Translations under genes and position numbers: made by a program
DNA from: Bdellovibrio sp. UBA4095
Lineage (GTDB): Bacteria > Bdellovibrionota > Bdellovibrionia > Bdellovibrionales > Bdellovibrionaceae
Direction: 5' to 3'
DNA: 64,000 nucleotides
Assembly: GCA_002381805.1 (NCBI GenBank)
Contig: DFXZ01000014.1
Coordinates: 1-64,000, forward strand
The notes under the pieces: model-generated
What the model saw: the letters and a program-made list of their open reading frames with translations, nothing else
The model's database searches: none
Told to the model about the DNA's origin: nothing
Part shown: one piece after another, positions 34,676 to 44,597 of the stretch
Position numbering within the stretch: the stretch's first letter is position 1
Layout: every line of letters starts with the position of its first letter

Positions 34676-37003
34676 TCATTGCTGAGCCATCTTTTTACGC
34701 CGCATCTCTTCTTTATAGAAATTGCGTTCGAAACGTCGGTATGAATCTAATCGAACTTCAGAGCCTAAAATGCCTTGAATTCGTTTTAGTGTTTCTTTTT
34801 CGAAGGCTCGCATCTTATCTAGGCCGCTTTTGACAAAGTCAGGATGAATGTTGCCTTTTCGTTCTTCCAATTCTTTAACTAAGGCATTTGAAGCCGAAAC
34901 CACCTGAATGGATTTATCCTCGTCGACGCGCCAGGTTTTTAATAAGTACTGAGCCGCCGCTTTGAAAAAACGCTCTTGAAACTGAGCATCGGTGTAATTC
35001 GCAGAGTAGTTACGAGTGTAAATAACAGCATCAGTATAGCTTTCTTTAAGCTCATCGGTCTGCGTAGGATTGAACTTACGCCGCTCCAGTTCTGCCTGTC
35101 TCTCTTTTGCACTCTCTGTAACCATCGTTTGCATTGGAGTCTGATCATCTCGCACTTTTTGAATCAAGACTTGCGCTCCAAAAAACAGCGCCATACCTGC
35201 GGCCACCCCAAACGAAAGCCACCGGGTTCTTTCCTGCTTCTTCTTTTTCACCAGGTCAATGGGTTTACCACTAGACACATTCGACTGCGCTAAGGTGGAA
35301 ATCTTATTCTCCAGCGCCTCACCGATGCTCTTTTCGACAGGAGCCGCCAAAGCACGCCATTTTCCAGAGTCCAAGCTTTTGATCACTTCACGCTCTACTG
35401 AAGTGAAGATTTCCTTGATGAGACCATCTCTTTTGAGCATAAGTTCATCAACAACCTGTCGCTCCATTTTTTGAGTTCGGTTGGCCATCTCGAGGCGCAG
35501 CTCCTCGCCACGAGCCTCCAGCTTTTTAGCCGTCTCCTGCTGTTCCTGCTCAAGCTTTTCACGCAAACCGTTTTTGTGGGTTTCAAAATCCTTTTGAGCC
35601 AGCTCTTTCTGAGTCTTCAGGTCTTGCAGCTCTAGCGACATCTGCGCTTGCTTTTCTTGAAGACCTGCGAGTGTTTGCTCTTGCGTCTTCTTTTTTTCTT
35701 CGAACTCTTTGTCTTGCGCTTTCATGCGCTCTTCCAAACTTGCGAGCGCCTTTTGTTGACCTTCGAGCATCTGCCGAGCAGTTTCATTCAAAGATTTTAG
35801 ATCGGTCTCTTCAGCTTGGACTTTTTCGAACTCGGCTTTCAAACTGATTAGTTTTCTTTCCTGTTCTGAAAGTTTATTTTCTGACACGCTCAGCGCCTGC
35901 TCTTGAAGCTCCGCTCTGCGAGCGAGGTCCAAGGCATCAGCTTCTGACTTACTACGCAGAGCCTCTGCCTCTTTTTCTGCTTTATCTTTAAGTTTGGCGG
36001 CATCTTCTTCAGCATTAAGAATAATCTTATCAGCTTCTTCTTTAACACTTTTACGTAGAGCCTCGACTTCGGCGGCAACTTTGGCGCGCAAAGTTTCGGC
36101 TTCAGTAGTTGCTTTTTTTAAAATTGCTTCGCTTTCTTCACGAATCGAGTCTCGCCCGCGTGCAACGGCTTCAGTCCGCATTTTTTCAGCTTCCGCTGTC
36201 GCATCTGCTAAAATCTTTTCGCTTTCTTTACGAGTTTTCTCGCGCAGATTTTGGACGTATGTCTCAACTTCAGTGCGCAGGCTGTCAGCCATGGTCCGAG
36301 CTTCGTGAATCAAGGTCTGCCCTTGCTTCTGGGTATCGGCTAATAGGGTATCCGATTCTTCCCTGGCCTGCGCCATACGACTTTGATAGAAATTCTCGGC
36401 TTCTTCTTGAGTGATCTTGGCTTTCTCGTAAATGCTCTGCACCTTTTTTTCGGCCTGAGCTTCACCTTCAAGAATAATTTTGGCAGCTTTCTTTTTTGCC
36501 TCGTGCAGGATTTTATCTGCTTTCACCACCGCGACTTTGACTTCGGGGTCGTTCGTATCGAGAGGTGCCGGCATGACTGGCGCGGTTGGCGTCGGAACTT
36601 GATAATTGGGCTCTGGTAACGACGTCGAAACGGCTGGCCCAAGAGTGTTATTAAAGTTCGGAGTCTCCACTGGCACTTTAGGTGCGGCAACAGCTATTTC
36701 TTCATTTGGAGCGGCGATTGTTAGAAAGTATTCGGATCTTCCCAGTTGAATGCGATCTGCAGCGGTAATGCTCGTGGGCTGCCCCGGCTCAAGGCGAATG
36801 TCATTGACGAATGTACCATTAGAAGAGTTTTTATCCTCAATCCAAATACGACCGTTGCGAAGTTGTACCGTGAGGTGAACTCGGCTGACCAATGTTTCAT
36901 TTAAAGGGATGTCGCAATCCAAGGCACGGCCGATCGTGAACGACTTCTTGTCCACCTCTTTAATCAGGCTTTGATCTCCGTGCTGAATTGTTACTGTAAC
37001 CAC
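34676..37003 (-). CDS. FHA-domain coiled-coil membrane protein
   Basis: 775 residues from GTG 37003. An FHA domain (1-95) has the phosphothreonine-binding signature GRALDCD, SRVH and NSSNGTFVN. A Pro/Thr-rich linker (110-150) leads into about 400 residues of charged coiled coil (155-560), with Ala/Glu-rich repeating segments (EAEKMRTEA, EAETLRAKV, EADKIILNA). A basic patch (KKKKQERTR) precedes one membrane helix (595-614) and a 160-residue C-terminal domain. By charge, the coiled coil is cytoplasmic and the tail periplasmic. The gene starts 6 bp after the MotA-like stop. It is probably the cytoplasmic or regulatory arm of the motor-like pair; no family name is claimed. Confidence 0.8.
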   Translation of the reverse strand: MVTVTIQHGDQSLIKEVDKKSFTIGRALDCDIPLNETLVSRVHLTVQLRNGRIWIEDKNSSNGTFVNDIRLEPGQPTSITAADRIQLGRSEYFLTIAAPNEEIAVAAPKVPVETPNFNNTLGPAVSTSLPEPNYQVPTPTAPVMPAPLDTNDPEVKVAVVKADKILHEAKKKAAKIILEGEAQAEKKVQSIYEKAKITQEEAENFYQSRMAQAREESDTLLADTQKQGQTLIHEARTMADSLRTEVETYVQNLREKTRKESEKILADATAEAEKMRTEAVARGRDSIREESEAILKKATTEAETLRAKVAAEVEALRKSVKEEADKIILNAEEDAAKLKDKAEKEAEALRSKSEADALDLARRAELQEQALSVSENKLSEQERKLISLKAEFEKVQAEETDLKSLNETARQMLEGQQKALASLEERMKAQDKEFEEKKKTQEQTLAGLQEKQAQMSLELQDLKTQKELAQKDFETHKNGLREKLEQEQQETAKKLEARGEELRLEMANRTQKMERQVVDELMLKRDGLIKEIFTSVEREVIKSLDSGKWRALAAPVEKSIGEALENKISTLAQSNVSSGKPIDLVKKKKQERTRWLSFGVAAGMALFFGAQVLIQKVRDDQTPMQTMVTESAKERQAELERRKFNPTQTDELKESYTDAVIYTRNYSANYTDAQFQERFFKAAAQYLLKTWRVDEDKSIQVVSASNALVKELEERKGNIHPDFVKSGLDKMRAFEKETLKRIQGILGSEVRLDSYRRFERNFYKEEMRRKKMAQQ

Positions 37004-37009
37004 GACCTA

Positions 37010-37912
37010 TTATGCTCCTCGCGAGACAGGAGTCTTGCTGATTTCCTTATTTAAGGAGTCTTCAGCAAGGGCTTCCACTGCATCACGATGCTCGTCAAAT
37101 GGCTGCTCCTGGCTTGGGTACTCATTATTATCGGCGCGATACCACAATAAGTCGAGAGCACTCTCAAATCGATCTATCATCGAAACGTAAGATCGCTCTG
37201 GAGACATTATGACATTCGTAATATGAGACAATAACGAAAATATAATACCCGCAATTGAAGTACCCATCGCGAACGATATCTCGTGAAGAAAACGATCCAT
37301 GATGTTTTTGGTGTTTTCCAAATCTTGGAGGTTCATAGTACCGAGTTCTTGCAATCCCCCCGCAATACCAATGAAGGTTCCCAAAATACCAGCCACCACG
37401 AACAGTCCCGGCATGATAGAGATAAGATCATTCAGCCCTGTCATCGGAAATATTCCAAAGACTTTATTAAAGCATGGATTGTGTTGGAACGTCGCTTTCG
37501 TGATATTCAAGAGCTTAGGGGTTTCTTTCGTCCACTTCAAAAATTTCAACTGTTTCAGAATGTCCTTCACCAACCAGGCGCAACCCTGACGGACCAAAAA
37601 CACTCGATCGCTTAGCGCCATGACGGGATCTTGCTTGCGTCGCTTCATGCGGTCGCGCATTTCAAAAACCTCGTAATAAGTTCTTTCGAGATTTTTCTTT
37701 GCTAGTGCATAGAAAGAAACATTAGGCGTTGTTCCGGGAACCTCAGACTCGATAAAACGATTCACTCGTTTTTCGAATTCCTTCGCAAACCATTCGTGGC
37801 GACGAACAGTGTAATAGATCAAGGCTCTAAAGAATAGCGCTACGGCAAAGGCTGCTGCCATTGCATATGGCAGAACAATAATAAAATATTCCGCAAAAAC
37901 CTTCGTTGTCAC
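37010..37912 (-). CDS. MotA/TolQ/ExbB-family ion-channel-like protein
   Basis: 300 residues from GTG 37912. Three helices lie at 8-34, 164-187 and 211-236, with a large cytoplasmic loop between the first two, as in TolQ/ExbB. The second helix carries the family GILGTFIGIAGGL motif and the third FAMGTSIAGIIFSLL with a Thr as in TolQ/MotA. A cytoplasmic tail follows. It would form the stator ring for proton or sodium flow with the MotB-like partner 12 bp upstream. No flagellar, Tol or TonB genes are adjacent. Confidence 0.82.
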   Translation of the reverse strand: MTTKVFAEYFIIVLPYAMAAAFAVALFFRALIYYTVRRHEWFAKEFEKRVNRFIESEVPGTTPNVSFYALAKKNLERTYYEVFEMRDRMKRRKQDPVMALSDRVFLVRQGCAWLVKDILKQLKFLKWTKETPKLLNITKATFQHNPCFNKVFGIFPMTGLNDLISIMPGLFVVAGILGTFIGIAGGLQELGTMNLQDLENTKNIMDRFLHEISFAMGTSIAGIIFSLLSHITNVIMSPERSYVSMIDRFESALDLLWYRADNNEYPSQEQPFDEHRDAVEALAEDSLNKEISKTPVSRGA

Positions 37913-37924
37913 AACTCACCCCTT

Positions 37925-39520
37925 TTATTTCTTTTGATCCATACTAAAGCGAATAATCACACGCTGCGTTTTCCTACAGTCATTCTGTCGACAGAATTCT
38001 GCTGCAGTCGCAATGTTTCTATTCTGAACCTGCATCACTTCAAGGAAACTTCGCCCCGACACCTTCATCAAGGAAAGAAGATCTCTCTGATGCTCAAACT
38101 TCATATTTTGTTCGTCTAATATATAGTTAAATATGGAATTCGCACGTCGATAGCTCAGATCCATATTGTACTTCAAGGCCGCTTTATCTCTTGGGTTGTT
38201 ACTAGTAGGATCCACAAAACGACCCTGATAAGTTGGAGAAGCAAAACCAATGATCTCTACAGACGAAATTTTATCAGAAACCTTGGGATTTCCAAAAAGT
38301 GACTTTGAATAGATAGGCATAGCTCTTTCCAGAACGCCCTTCATTTCCTTTTTCAGGCGATCTGAATCGCTATCAAAGTAAGCCTGACCGAAATCGAGGA
38401 CGACGTCTCCCGTTTCACCGTCGATATCGGCCTTGATACCTGCCTTAGCAAAGCCTTTGCGGATTTCTCCGGCCACAGACTTTCTGGCTTCGATCTCTGC
38501 CTTAGCTTTCGCGAGTTCACCCTCTGTCACGTTCAGCTTTCCGCGCACTTTCGCAAGCCCCTGCTTAAGCGATCCCACTTCTCCTTGCGTCTGTTCCAGC
38601 TGACCTAATAGATTTTTCTTTTCGTTCTGTGTGGCACTTAATTTGCCATACAGATCCTTTCTCTCTCCTTCAGCGGCTTGCAACTGTCCTTGCAACTGCT
38701 GATTTTCGCCAAGCTTCGCGGCCAACTCTCCTCGCGTTTTTTCAAGTGCTCCTTGAGCTTCACCTAGCTGTGCACTTGCTTGCTGCAGCTGTTGCTCATA
38801 CTGAGCATTGGTTTGTGCGAGTTGCTGAACTTTCTGTTCGCTATCAGCCTGCAACTGGGCCATTTGCTTTTGATAAAGATTCTTGGTGATTTTATTCTTC
38901 TTATAGGCTGACTGAAGTTCTTTGACTCTTTTTTGCAGAGCTAACTCGGTTTCCTGAATTCTCTGCTCGCCTTGTGCAATTAGCTGTTTTTTGGAATCAA
39001 TATCTTTTTCTAAACTGGTGATTTGTGCTTCTCTGGTTTCGATTTCAACGTCTTGTTCTTTGATCAGGTCATCTCGGGTGATGATCTTGGCCTTTGCCAT
39101 TTTGTTCGCGTTAAGCACGTTTCGCACCATTTGCTGGTATTTATTCAGTGCTTTTACTTTATTTTCGTTTTCCAGAGCTTCCGCAATCAGACGATCCTTT
39201 TCGGTCTTCGCATCTTCCTGTAGGAGTGTCAGCTTATCCATGAGTTCTTGATATTCCTGAACTTCACTCTTATCGGCTTGTTTTGCGAGATATTCATTTT
39301 TTACAGACTCGTACATTGCGAGTTGATGTTTTAATTCGTCAACCTGGATAGATAGTTTTTGATTTTCAATTTGCCCTCTAAGTGCATCGGTACCGGTGCG
39401 TAGGCTTGCCGTCACATAGAGCAAAAGAAAAATAGTGCTCAATCCCAAGAATAAATCTGAATAAGATGTCCAAAAGCTATCTTGCGAATGCTCTTTATTC
39501 TTCTGGTAATTAAATGCCAT
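37925..39520 (-). CDS. MotB/ZorB-like OmpA-domain protein with long coiled coil
   Basis: 531 residues. The N-terminal membrane helix (17-40) contains YSDLFLG with Asp22 aligned to the proton-carrying Asp of MotB (YADF). An unusually long coiled coil (about 45-345, Gln/Glu/Lys rich) separates it from a C-terminal OmpA-like peptidoglycan-binding domain (about 365-525): VEIIGFASP, then LSYRRANSIFNYI. Ordinary MotB has only a short linker here. The wide spacer should hold the peptidoglycan-binding end far from the membrane. First gene of the trio with the TolQ-like and FHA proteins. Confidence 0.85.
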   Translation of the reverse strand: MAFNYQKNKEHSQDSFWTSYSDLFLGLSTIFLLLYVTASLRTGTDALRGQIENQKLSIQVDELKHQLAMYESVKNEYLAKQADKSEVQEYQELMDKLTLLQEDAKTEKDRLIAEALENENKVKALNKYQQMVRNVLNANKMAKAKIITRDDLIKEQDVEIETREAQITSLEKDIDSKKQLIAQGEQRIQETELALQKRVKELQSAYKKNKITKNLYQKQMAQLQADSEQKVQQLAQTNAQYEQQLQQASAQLGEAQGALEKTRGELAAKLGENQQLQGQLQAAEGERKDLYGKLSATQNEKKNLLGQLEQTQGEVGSLKQGLAKVRGKLNVTEGELAKAKAEIEARKSVAGEIRKGFAKAGIKADIDGETGDVVLDFGQAYFDSDSDRLKKEMKGVLERAMPIYSKSLFGNPKVSDKISSVEIIGFASPTYQGRFVDPTSNNPRDKAALKYNMDLSYRRANSIFNYILDEQNMKFEHQRDLLSLMKVSGRSFLEVMQVQNRNIATAAEFCRQNDCRKTQRVIIRFSMDQKK

Positions 39521-39770
39521 ATCTGTCGTACCCCGTTTGGTAAATGATAGCAGGGTTCATTTTGCAGAGCTGTCTCAAAAACTAAATTCACTCTTATTGA
39601 ACGAAAAAATAGGACAAAGTTCTAGCTCATCTATATATGATTCATTTTTTAGGGACAGTGTCCGAGCCATATTCGACCAACAGGACCTAAACCAAAGGCA
39701 GACTCATACTGGACTTAAATACTAAATGTTTATGGATCTCCGGCCGATACGGCAAGGACAGGAGATTCAC

Positions 39771-41519
39771 TTGGAACGTCTACTTATCTCATCTCTGCTG
39801 CTGTTCTTTATATGTTCGCCCGCGAAAGCGAACGATAAAGTTAAGCCTCGCGTTGGACGAAGTTTGTTTTTTCAAACAGAGGGGCAGTCGCTTGATATCT
39901 CAGCGCCTCGGCTATCTTATGATTTAAAAAAATCAAAAGGGCAATCTGTCGACTTCGGAAACGGAATTGATTTTAATGACGATTCCTTGAAGGCTCAAAT
40001 CGAAAGCAATAAGCTAGAACTTAATTGGGATGCCGCCCTTATCTCTTCGGGCGAACTCACCATCATAAATGAACTCGGGAAAGAAATCTGGAAACGTCAA
40101 ATTTCCACCGTGGGAAGCTGGTCGTTTGACAGACTTCAGACTCCGGAAGCTCCACAGTGGAGTGATGGAGAGAAATTTAGATTTTGCCTTCGATCAGAGA
40201 AGAAGCGCGGTCATGTCAATCTATGTACTCCCACTTATGCCATTGAAATTAAAGACTCGACACTTATTTTAGGACGAAGTCGTTCCGATGCTAGCCCCCG
40301 CATCATTATACAAAACGAAGAAAGTCCTCTAAAAGGGTCTCACCTAGCCGCTGTGGGAATGCCAGTTCAGTTTTTGGCCACTTTGAAAAGTGGCGCCTCT
40401 TATGACTTCGTTTCTGCTCCTATTCAGCCTGCTTTAAAGGACCTAGTTCAGAGCGACGACAAGCTTTTACTAACGGGAGAACTCCCCGCCCCCCTGAATG
40501 GAGAAATCAAAATCATTCAAGGAGAGAAGTATAGCTCCACTGCTCGCTTTTTCGGCTTTGAAAAAACGGTGGCTGAACGTCCCGATCTATGGGAAGTCGT
40601 CATTCCGAAAAAGAATGCCCAAATCCTTCTGCCAGGGACCTCTGGAGGGCTCTTCCTTTATACTCTCGAGATCAAAGATGTTCCGTTGGTCACCGAGCGA
40701 CTCTATCTTTCTGAAGGTCTTTCAGCGGGGACCTATCTTGCGAAAGATAAATTCATCCTAGCGAACGCCCAAGGTGAGACCTTCATCTGGGAGTTCGAAG
40801 TTCCGCAAAAAAACAGTATGAACAAAATCTCTTACGAAAATTCCTACTTAGATCTTTATCGCGGAAGCCCTCGCGAAGCCAGCCTTCGCTTTACCGGAGT
40901 TAGCGCGAGTGATTCGAATTTCATTATTTTAGGTGAAGCCCATTTTTCATGGTGGTTTAATGATCTTTTCGGTTGGCAGAACGAGTTGCTTTCCAGACAG
41001 CGCTGGGGAATCTCGCTAAACTACATGTCATCGTTGATGGACTTTACTGCTAACGACAACCAAAACTCGACAGAAAAATTAGGACTTTCGGCTTTACAGG
41101 CAGATCTACGTTATCGCCTCACGCCCGGCCTCTCCGGGCGGGACGCTACCTGGGGGCTTATCATGGCCTACGAATCTGTGGCCCTCGCATCGGATAACGT
41201 TCCGAAGCTTGGTATTGGAACCTTCTGGTCACGATCAATGCCGAACTCCGTTGACAAGTGGATCAGTAAGCTGCCTTTTATGGATGCGCCGAAATGGGTC
41301 AACTTTGAAGTTCTGACCTTTCCTGTGTCAACAGATAGCGATGTGACCCTAAAGGAAGAATACTCTCTTAACTTTCACGGAAAAGTGCTGTGGAGCCCCT
41401 CTGTCTATGGTGAAGCTGGATTCGGTTTAAGAAACTACCATTACGAATTTGGGTCCACCGGTTATGGGGCGAAGATCACAACCATCTATGGAAATGTTGG
41501 CTTAGGGGTTCACTTTTAG
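39771..41519 (+). CDS. Secreted protein with C-terminal barrel-like domain
   Basis: 582 residues from TTG 39771, chosen because AGGAG lies 7-8 nt upstream and the product then begins with a signal peptide ending in PAKAN; an in-frame ATG at 39726 would add 15 residues before it. The middle part looks like beta-sandwich repeats; the C-terminal 200 residues alternate Gly and aromatic strands (LGLSALQADLRYRLTPGLSG, YGEAGFGLRNYHYEF) and end in NVGLGVHF, as in outer-membrane barrels. It is divergent from the MotB-like gene. I do not recognise the family. Confidence 0.7.
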   Translation: MERLLISSLLLFFICSPAKANDKVKPRVGRSLFFQTEGQSLDISAPRLSYDLKKSKGQSVDFGNGIDFNDDSLKAQIESNKLELNWDAALISSGELTIINELGKEIWKRQISTVGSWSFDRLQTPEAPQWSDGEKFRFCLRSEKKRGHVNLCTPTYAIEIKDSTLILGRSRSDASPRIIIQNEESPLKGSHLAAVGMPVQFLATLKSGASYDFVSAPIQPALKDLVQSDDKLLLTGELPAPLNGEIKIIQGEKYSSTARFFGFEKTVAERPDLWEVVIPKKNAQILLPGTSGGLFLYTLEIKDVPLVTERLYLSEGLSAGTYLAKDKFILANAQGETFIWEFEVPQKNSMNKISYENSYLDLYRGSPREASLRFTGVSASDSNFIILGEAHFSWWFNDLFGWQNELLSRQRWGISLNYMSSLMDFTANDNQNSTEKLGLSALQADLRYRLTPGLSGRDATWGLIMAYESVALASDNVPKLGIGTFWSRSMPNSVDKWISKLPFMDAPKWVNFEVLTFPVSTDSDVTLKEEYSLNFHGKVLWSPSVYGEAGFGLRNYHYEFGSTGYGAKITTIYGNVGLGVHF

Positions 41520-41526
41520 CGACGGT

Positions 41527-42507
41527 TTATCCGCGACTTCGTTTTTCCCATTCATAGGCGGTTCTGCAGATCAGATTTAGATCGGCTCTCTTCGGTTCCC
41601 AGTCAAAAGCCTTTCGCACCTTTGACGAGTCCGCCACAAGTTGAGCCGCATCACCTTCTCGGCGTTTTTGCTCCGTCACCTTAAAATCCACTCCGCTGAC
41701 TATTTTGACCTGATCAATCACCTGACGTACTGAAAAACCGTGACCATAACCGCAGTTAAAAATTTCTGATCCATGCCCTTTTTCTAAATATCGAATTGCT
41801 AGGACATGAAGATCCGCCAAATCCTCGACATGAATATAATCGCGCACTCCGGTACCATCCGCAGTCGGATAGTCTGTCCCGAATATTCCCACCGACTCGC
41901 GCACTCCGCAAGCGGCCTCACTTGCAACCTTGATAAGGTGGGTAGCATTTTTTGTTCGCTGACCATTAGAGCCATCCAAAGCGGCACCAGCCACATTAAA
42001 ATACCGAAGACAGACGGAGCGTAAACCGTGCGGTCCTTGGCAATCACGAAGAATCTGTTCACTCATAAGCTTTGAGGTTCCGTAGGGATTAAGGGGCCGA
42101 GTAATAGATTCTTCCGTAATCAAACCCTCAACATTCGCATCACCATAAACCGCCGCTGTGGATGAAAAGACGACTTTATCCACCTTATTGGCGATACACG
42201 CTCTTGCCAAACTCATAACTCCGGAGGTGTTATTTTCATAGTAATCCAGAGGTTTTGCTATGGACTCGGGCACAATCAGTTTCGCAGCGAAATGAACGAC
42301 CGCCTCCGTTTTATGATCACTAATAACTTTTGACAGAAGCTCCTGATCACGGACATCGCCTTGAACGAACTGAGCATTCGCAGGAATGGCCTGACGAAAT
42401 CCCGTCGTCAGGTTATCAAAAATTACGACCTCATAACCAGCCTGCAAAAATTTTTGAGCTGTATGAGAACCAATGTAACCAGCTCCACCCGTGATCAAAA
42501 CTTTCAT
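41527..42507 (-). CDS. galE: UDP-glucose 4-epimerase
   Basis: 326 residues from ATG 42507 (AAGGAAG upstream; the open frame extends 20 codons more). Features: GGAGYIGSH NAD motif, FDNLTTG, SSTAAVYGD with the active Ser, and YGTSK with the catalytic Tyr and Lys. It interconverts UDP-glucose and UDP-galactose for surface sugars. It converges on the barrel-like gene with only 7 bp between stops. Confidence 0.93.
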   Translation of the reverse strand: MKVLITGGAGYIGSHTAQKFLQAGYEVVIFDNLTTGFRQAIPANAQFVQGDVRDQELLSKVISDHKTEAVVHFAAKLIVPESIAKPLDYYENNTSGVMSLARACIANKVDKVVFSSTAAVYGDANVEGLITEESITRPLNPYGTSKLMSEQILRDCQGPHGLRSVCLRYFNVAGAALDGSNGQRTKNATHLIKVASEAACGVRESVGIFGTDYPTADGTGVRDYIHVEDLADLHVLAIRYLEKGHGSEIFNCGYGHGFSVRQVIDQVKIVSGVDFKVTEQKRREGDAAQLVADSSKVRKAFDWEPKRADLNLICRTAYEWEKRSRG

Positions 42508-42579
42508 CTCTGCTTCCTTTTCGCTTGGGTCAATACATCTTATATTTTCTAAATCCCTTGAGATCAATAAAAGATCCGT

Positions 42580-43482
42580 TTAGAGACTGAACTCTGTCAT
42601 CAACTTCGCAGCAATGGGATTGTCGATCTTTCTGTTCGCAGCCATAAGCCATATCTCCTCGTAAACGCCCTCGAGAGTACCTAAAACAACCAACTTCTTC
42701 TCCTTGATAAGGTCTTCGGCACCGGCTTCGACGATTGGAATCAATCCGACCCCTTCTTTGCCCAAGAGTTTTTGTAAGCTCGTATCCTGGGTTTCTGCAA
42801 GGGCATCAACTCGAATGCCTTTTACTGAAAAATAGTGTTCCAGGTCCCTTCGCAAGTAACTGTGCCGAGTTGGGAAAATAAAAGGTTGCCCCGTCATTGA
42901 TTGAGGAAACCCCTTTCTAAGGTGTTTAAAGCGGGGTGCCGCACAGACCACGACTTCCAATTGCGCTAGGGATTTTGCATAAACCGTTTGCGTATCAACA
43001 TTTGGAGGATAATTCGACAACAAAAGATCAATCTTATGTGCCGTCAGTTCGCGCAGAAGATCCCCGCTAGCTCCTTCCAAAACCGAAACTGTGCAGTTTC
43101 CCTTTTTGTAAGCCTGCAGCACGACCTCGAGGGTCAAAGACTTTGGCACACTGTCCAGCGCTCCTATCTGAACATGAACTCGATTATTATGAAGCCGATC
43201 ATTCAGGGCTTCCACCATTTCTGAACCTAATCGAAATACTTGATCTGCATACTCATAGGCAATCTTGCCAGCCTCCGTCAAAATCAGCCTTTGCTTGCGC
43301 CTATCAAACAGTCTTTTCCCGAGGGACTCTTCAAGTTGCTTTAACTGAGTGCTCAACGTCGGCTGCCCCATCCCCAGCTTTTCAGCCGCCTTTGCAATGG
43401 TTCCCTCTTTGGCAATAACATAAAAGTAGTGAAGGTGATGGTAATTCAACCACTGCAATTGATTGGCAATTTTTACCGGCAT
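42580..43482 (-). CDS. LysR-type regulator, NhaR-like
   Basis: 300 residues. The winged-helix DNA-binding head is clear (HHLHYFYVIAKEGTIAKAAEKLGMGQPTLSTQLKQLEE) and resembles NhaR, followed by the two-lobe effector domain (ALDSVPKSLTLEVV, ISNYPP-like segment LLSNYPPN). It reads divergently from the TerC gene, with about 100 bp between, so that gene is the likely target. The effector is unknown; NhaR itself responds to sodium. Confidence 0.85.
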   Translation of the reverse strand: MPVKIANQLQWLNYHHLHYFYVIAKEGTIAKAAEKLGMGQPTLSTQLKQLEESLGKRLFDRRKQRLILTEAGKIAYEYADQVFRLGSEMVEALNDRLHNNRVHVQIGALDSVPKSLTLEVVLQAYKKGNCTVSVLEGASGDLLRELTAHKIDLLLSNYPPNVDTQTVYAKSLAQLEVVVCAAPRFKHLRKGFPQSMTGQPFIFPTRHSYLRRDLEHYFSVKGIRVDALAETQDTSLQKLLGKEGVGLIPIVEAGAEDLIKEKKLVVLGTLEGVYEEIWLMAANRKIDNPIAAKLMTEFSL

Positions 43483-43579
43483 TTTGACCTCATTGCTAAA
43501 AACAAAGAACTTATTAAAGATTATCTACTTTTTAAATGATTGCAATCCCACTATAGTGTCCCCCTTGGAGGTTCTTACT

Positions 43580-44581
43580 GTGGCAGATGTTTTGTTGTTT
43601 CCCTTTGCGGAGTACTGGTGGTTCTATGTCGGGTTTATCGTCTTTGTAATGGCCATGCTCGGACTTGATCTGGGAGTTTTTCATAAAGAATCCCACAAGG
43701 TCGGCTTCAAAGAAGCCACCATTTGGTCGCTGGTTTGGGTCAGCTTAGCCCTGCTCTTTAATGCCGGTCTTTATTACTACACTTCCATAAAATTTCCAGA
43801 AATGCCGGGAGTTGCAAAACAGGTAGGTCTGGAGTTCCTTACTGGTTATGTAATAGAAAAATCACTTTCGGTTGATAATATCTTTGTCTTCGTTGTGGTC
43901 TTTAGCTTTTTCTCAGTCCCTGCAAAATACCAACATCGAGTGCTTTTTTATGGCATTCTTGGAGCCCTGATTTTCAGAGCTATTTTTATCGCGCTTGGCT
44001 CCGTACTAATGCAGTATCAAGCCGTCGTTATAATTTTCGGTGTGTTTTTGCTGATCACTGGCGCTAAAATGATGTTCCAGTCCGACAAGGAAATGGATCC
44101 CTCGGGTAATTGGCTTATCAAGTTTTTAAGAAAACACTTAAGAGTTTCGGACCGTCTTCATGAGGACCGCTTTTTCATTCGCGAAAATGGCGCCCTGACT
44201 GCGACTCCTCTTTTTATTGCGTTGGTGTTTTTAGAATTCACCGATGTCATATTTGCCGTAGATTCTGTACCAGCGATTTTTGCGATTACCAAAGAGCCTT
44301 TAATTGTTTTCTCTTCCAATATTTTTGCAATCCTGGGACTACGGTCTCTATATTTCTTACTTGCAGGTGTCGTTGACAAGTTTCACTTGCTTAAATATGG
44401 CTTGGCAACGGTGCTCATCTTCGTCGGCCTCAAGATGGTATGGCTGAACAAAGTCTTTGATGGACACTTCCCGATTGGCTGGTCACTTGGGATCATATTC
44501 ACTTTGATTGGTGGATCTATTGCAGCTTCTTTGCTCTTTCCCAAAAAGGACTCTGCGATAAAGCATCAAAATAAAGATTAA
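43580..44581 (+). CDS. TerC/Alx-family membrane protein
   Basis: 333 residues from GTG 43580 (TTGGAGG eight bases upstream). The open frame extends 39 codons upstream without a site. The TerC motifs are present: GLDLGVFHKESH, EKSLSVDNIFVFVV, and EFTDVIFAVDSVPAIFA, with the membrane Asp residues used for metal handling. About seven to nine membrane helices are expected. Alx and MeeF exporters of this family handle manganese or calcium. No yybP-ykoY riboswitch can be seen in the roughly 100-bp leader. It is divergent from a LysR gene. Confidence 0.9.
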   Translation: MADVLLFPFAEYWWFYVGFIVFVMAMLGLDLGVFHKESHKVGFKEATIWSLVWVSLALLFNAGLYYYTSIKFPEMPGVAKQVGLEFLTGYVIEKSLSVDNIFVFVVVFSFFSVPAKYQHRVLFYGILGALIFRAIFIALGSVLMQYQAVVIIFGVFLLITGAKMMFQSDKEMDPSGNWLIKFLRKHLRVSDRLHEDRFFIRENGALTATPLFIALVFLEFTDVIFAVDSVPAIFAITKEPLIVFSSNIFAILGLRSLYFLLAGVVDKFHLLKYGLATVLIFVGLKMVWLNKVFDGHFPIGWSLGIIFTLIGGSIAASLLFPKKDSAIKHQNKD

Positions 44582-44597
44582 ACTGTGCAAGATTAAG

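Noticed and set aside
34676..39520. A Zorya defence system
   Set aside because: MotA/MotB-like genes are present but no ZorC, ZorD or ZorE homologue is near, and the FHA gene is not a Zorya component.
43483..43579. yybP-ykoY manganese riboswitch before the TerC gene
   Set aside because: The leader is AT-rich, short and shows no such fold.
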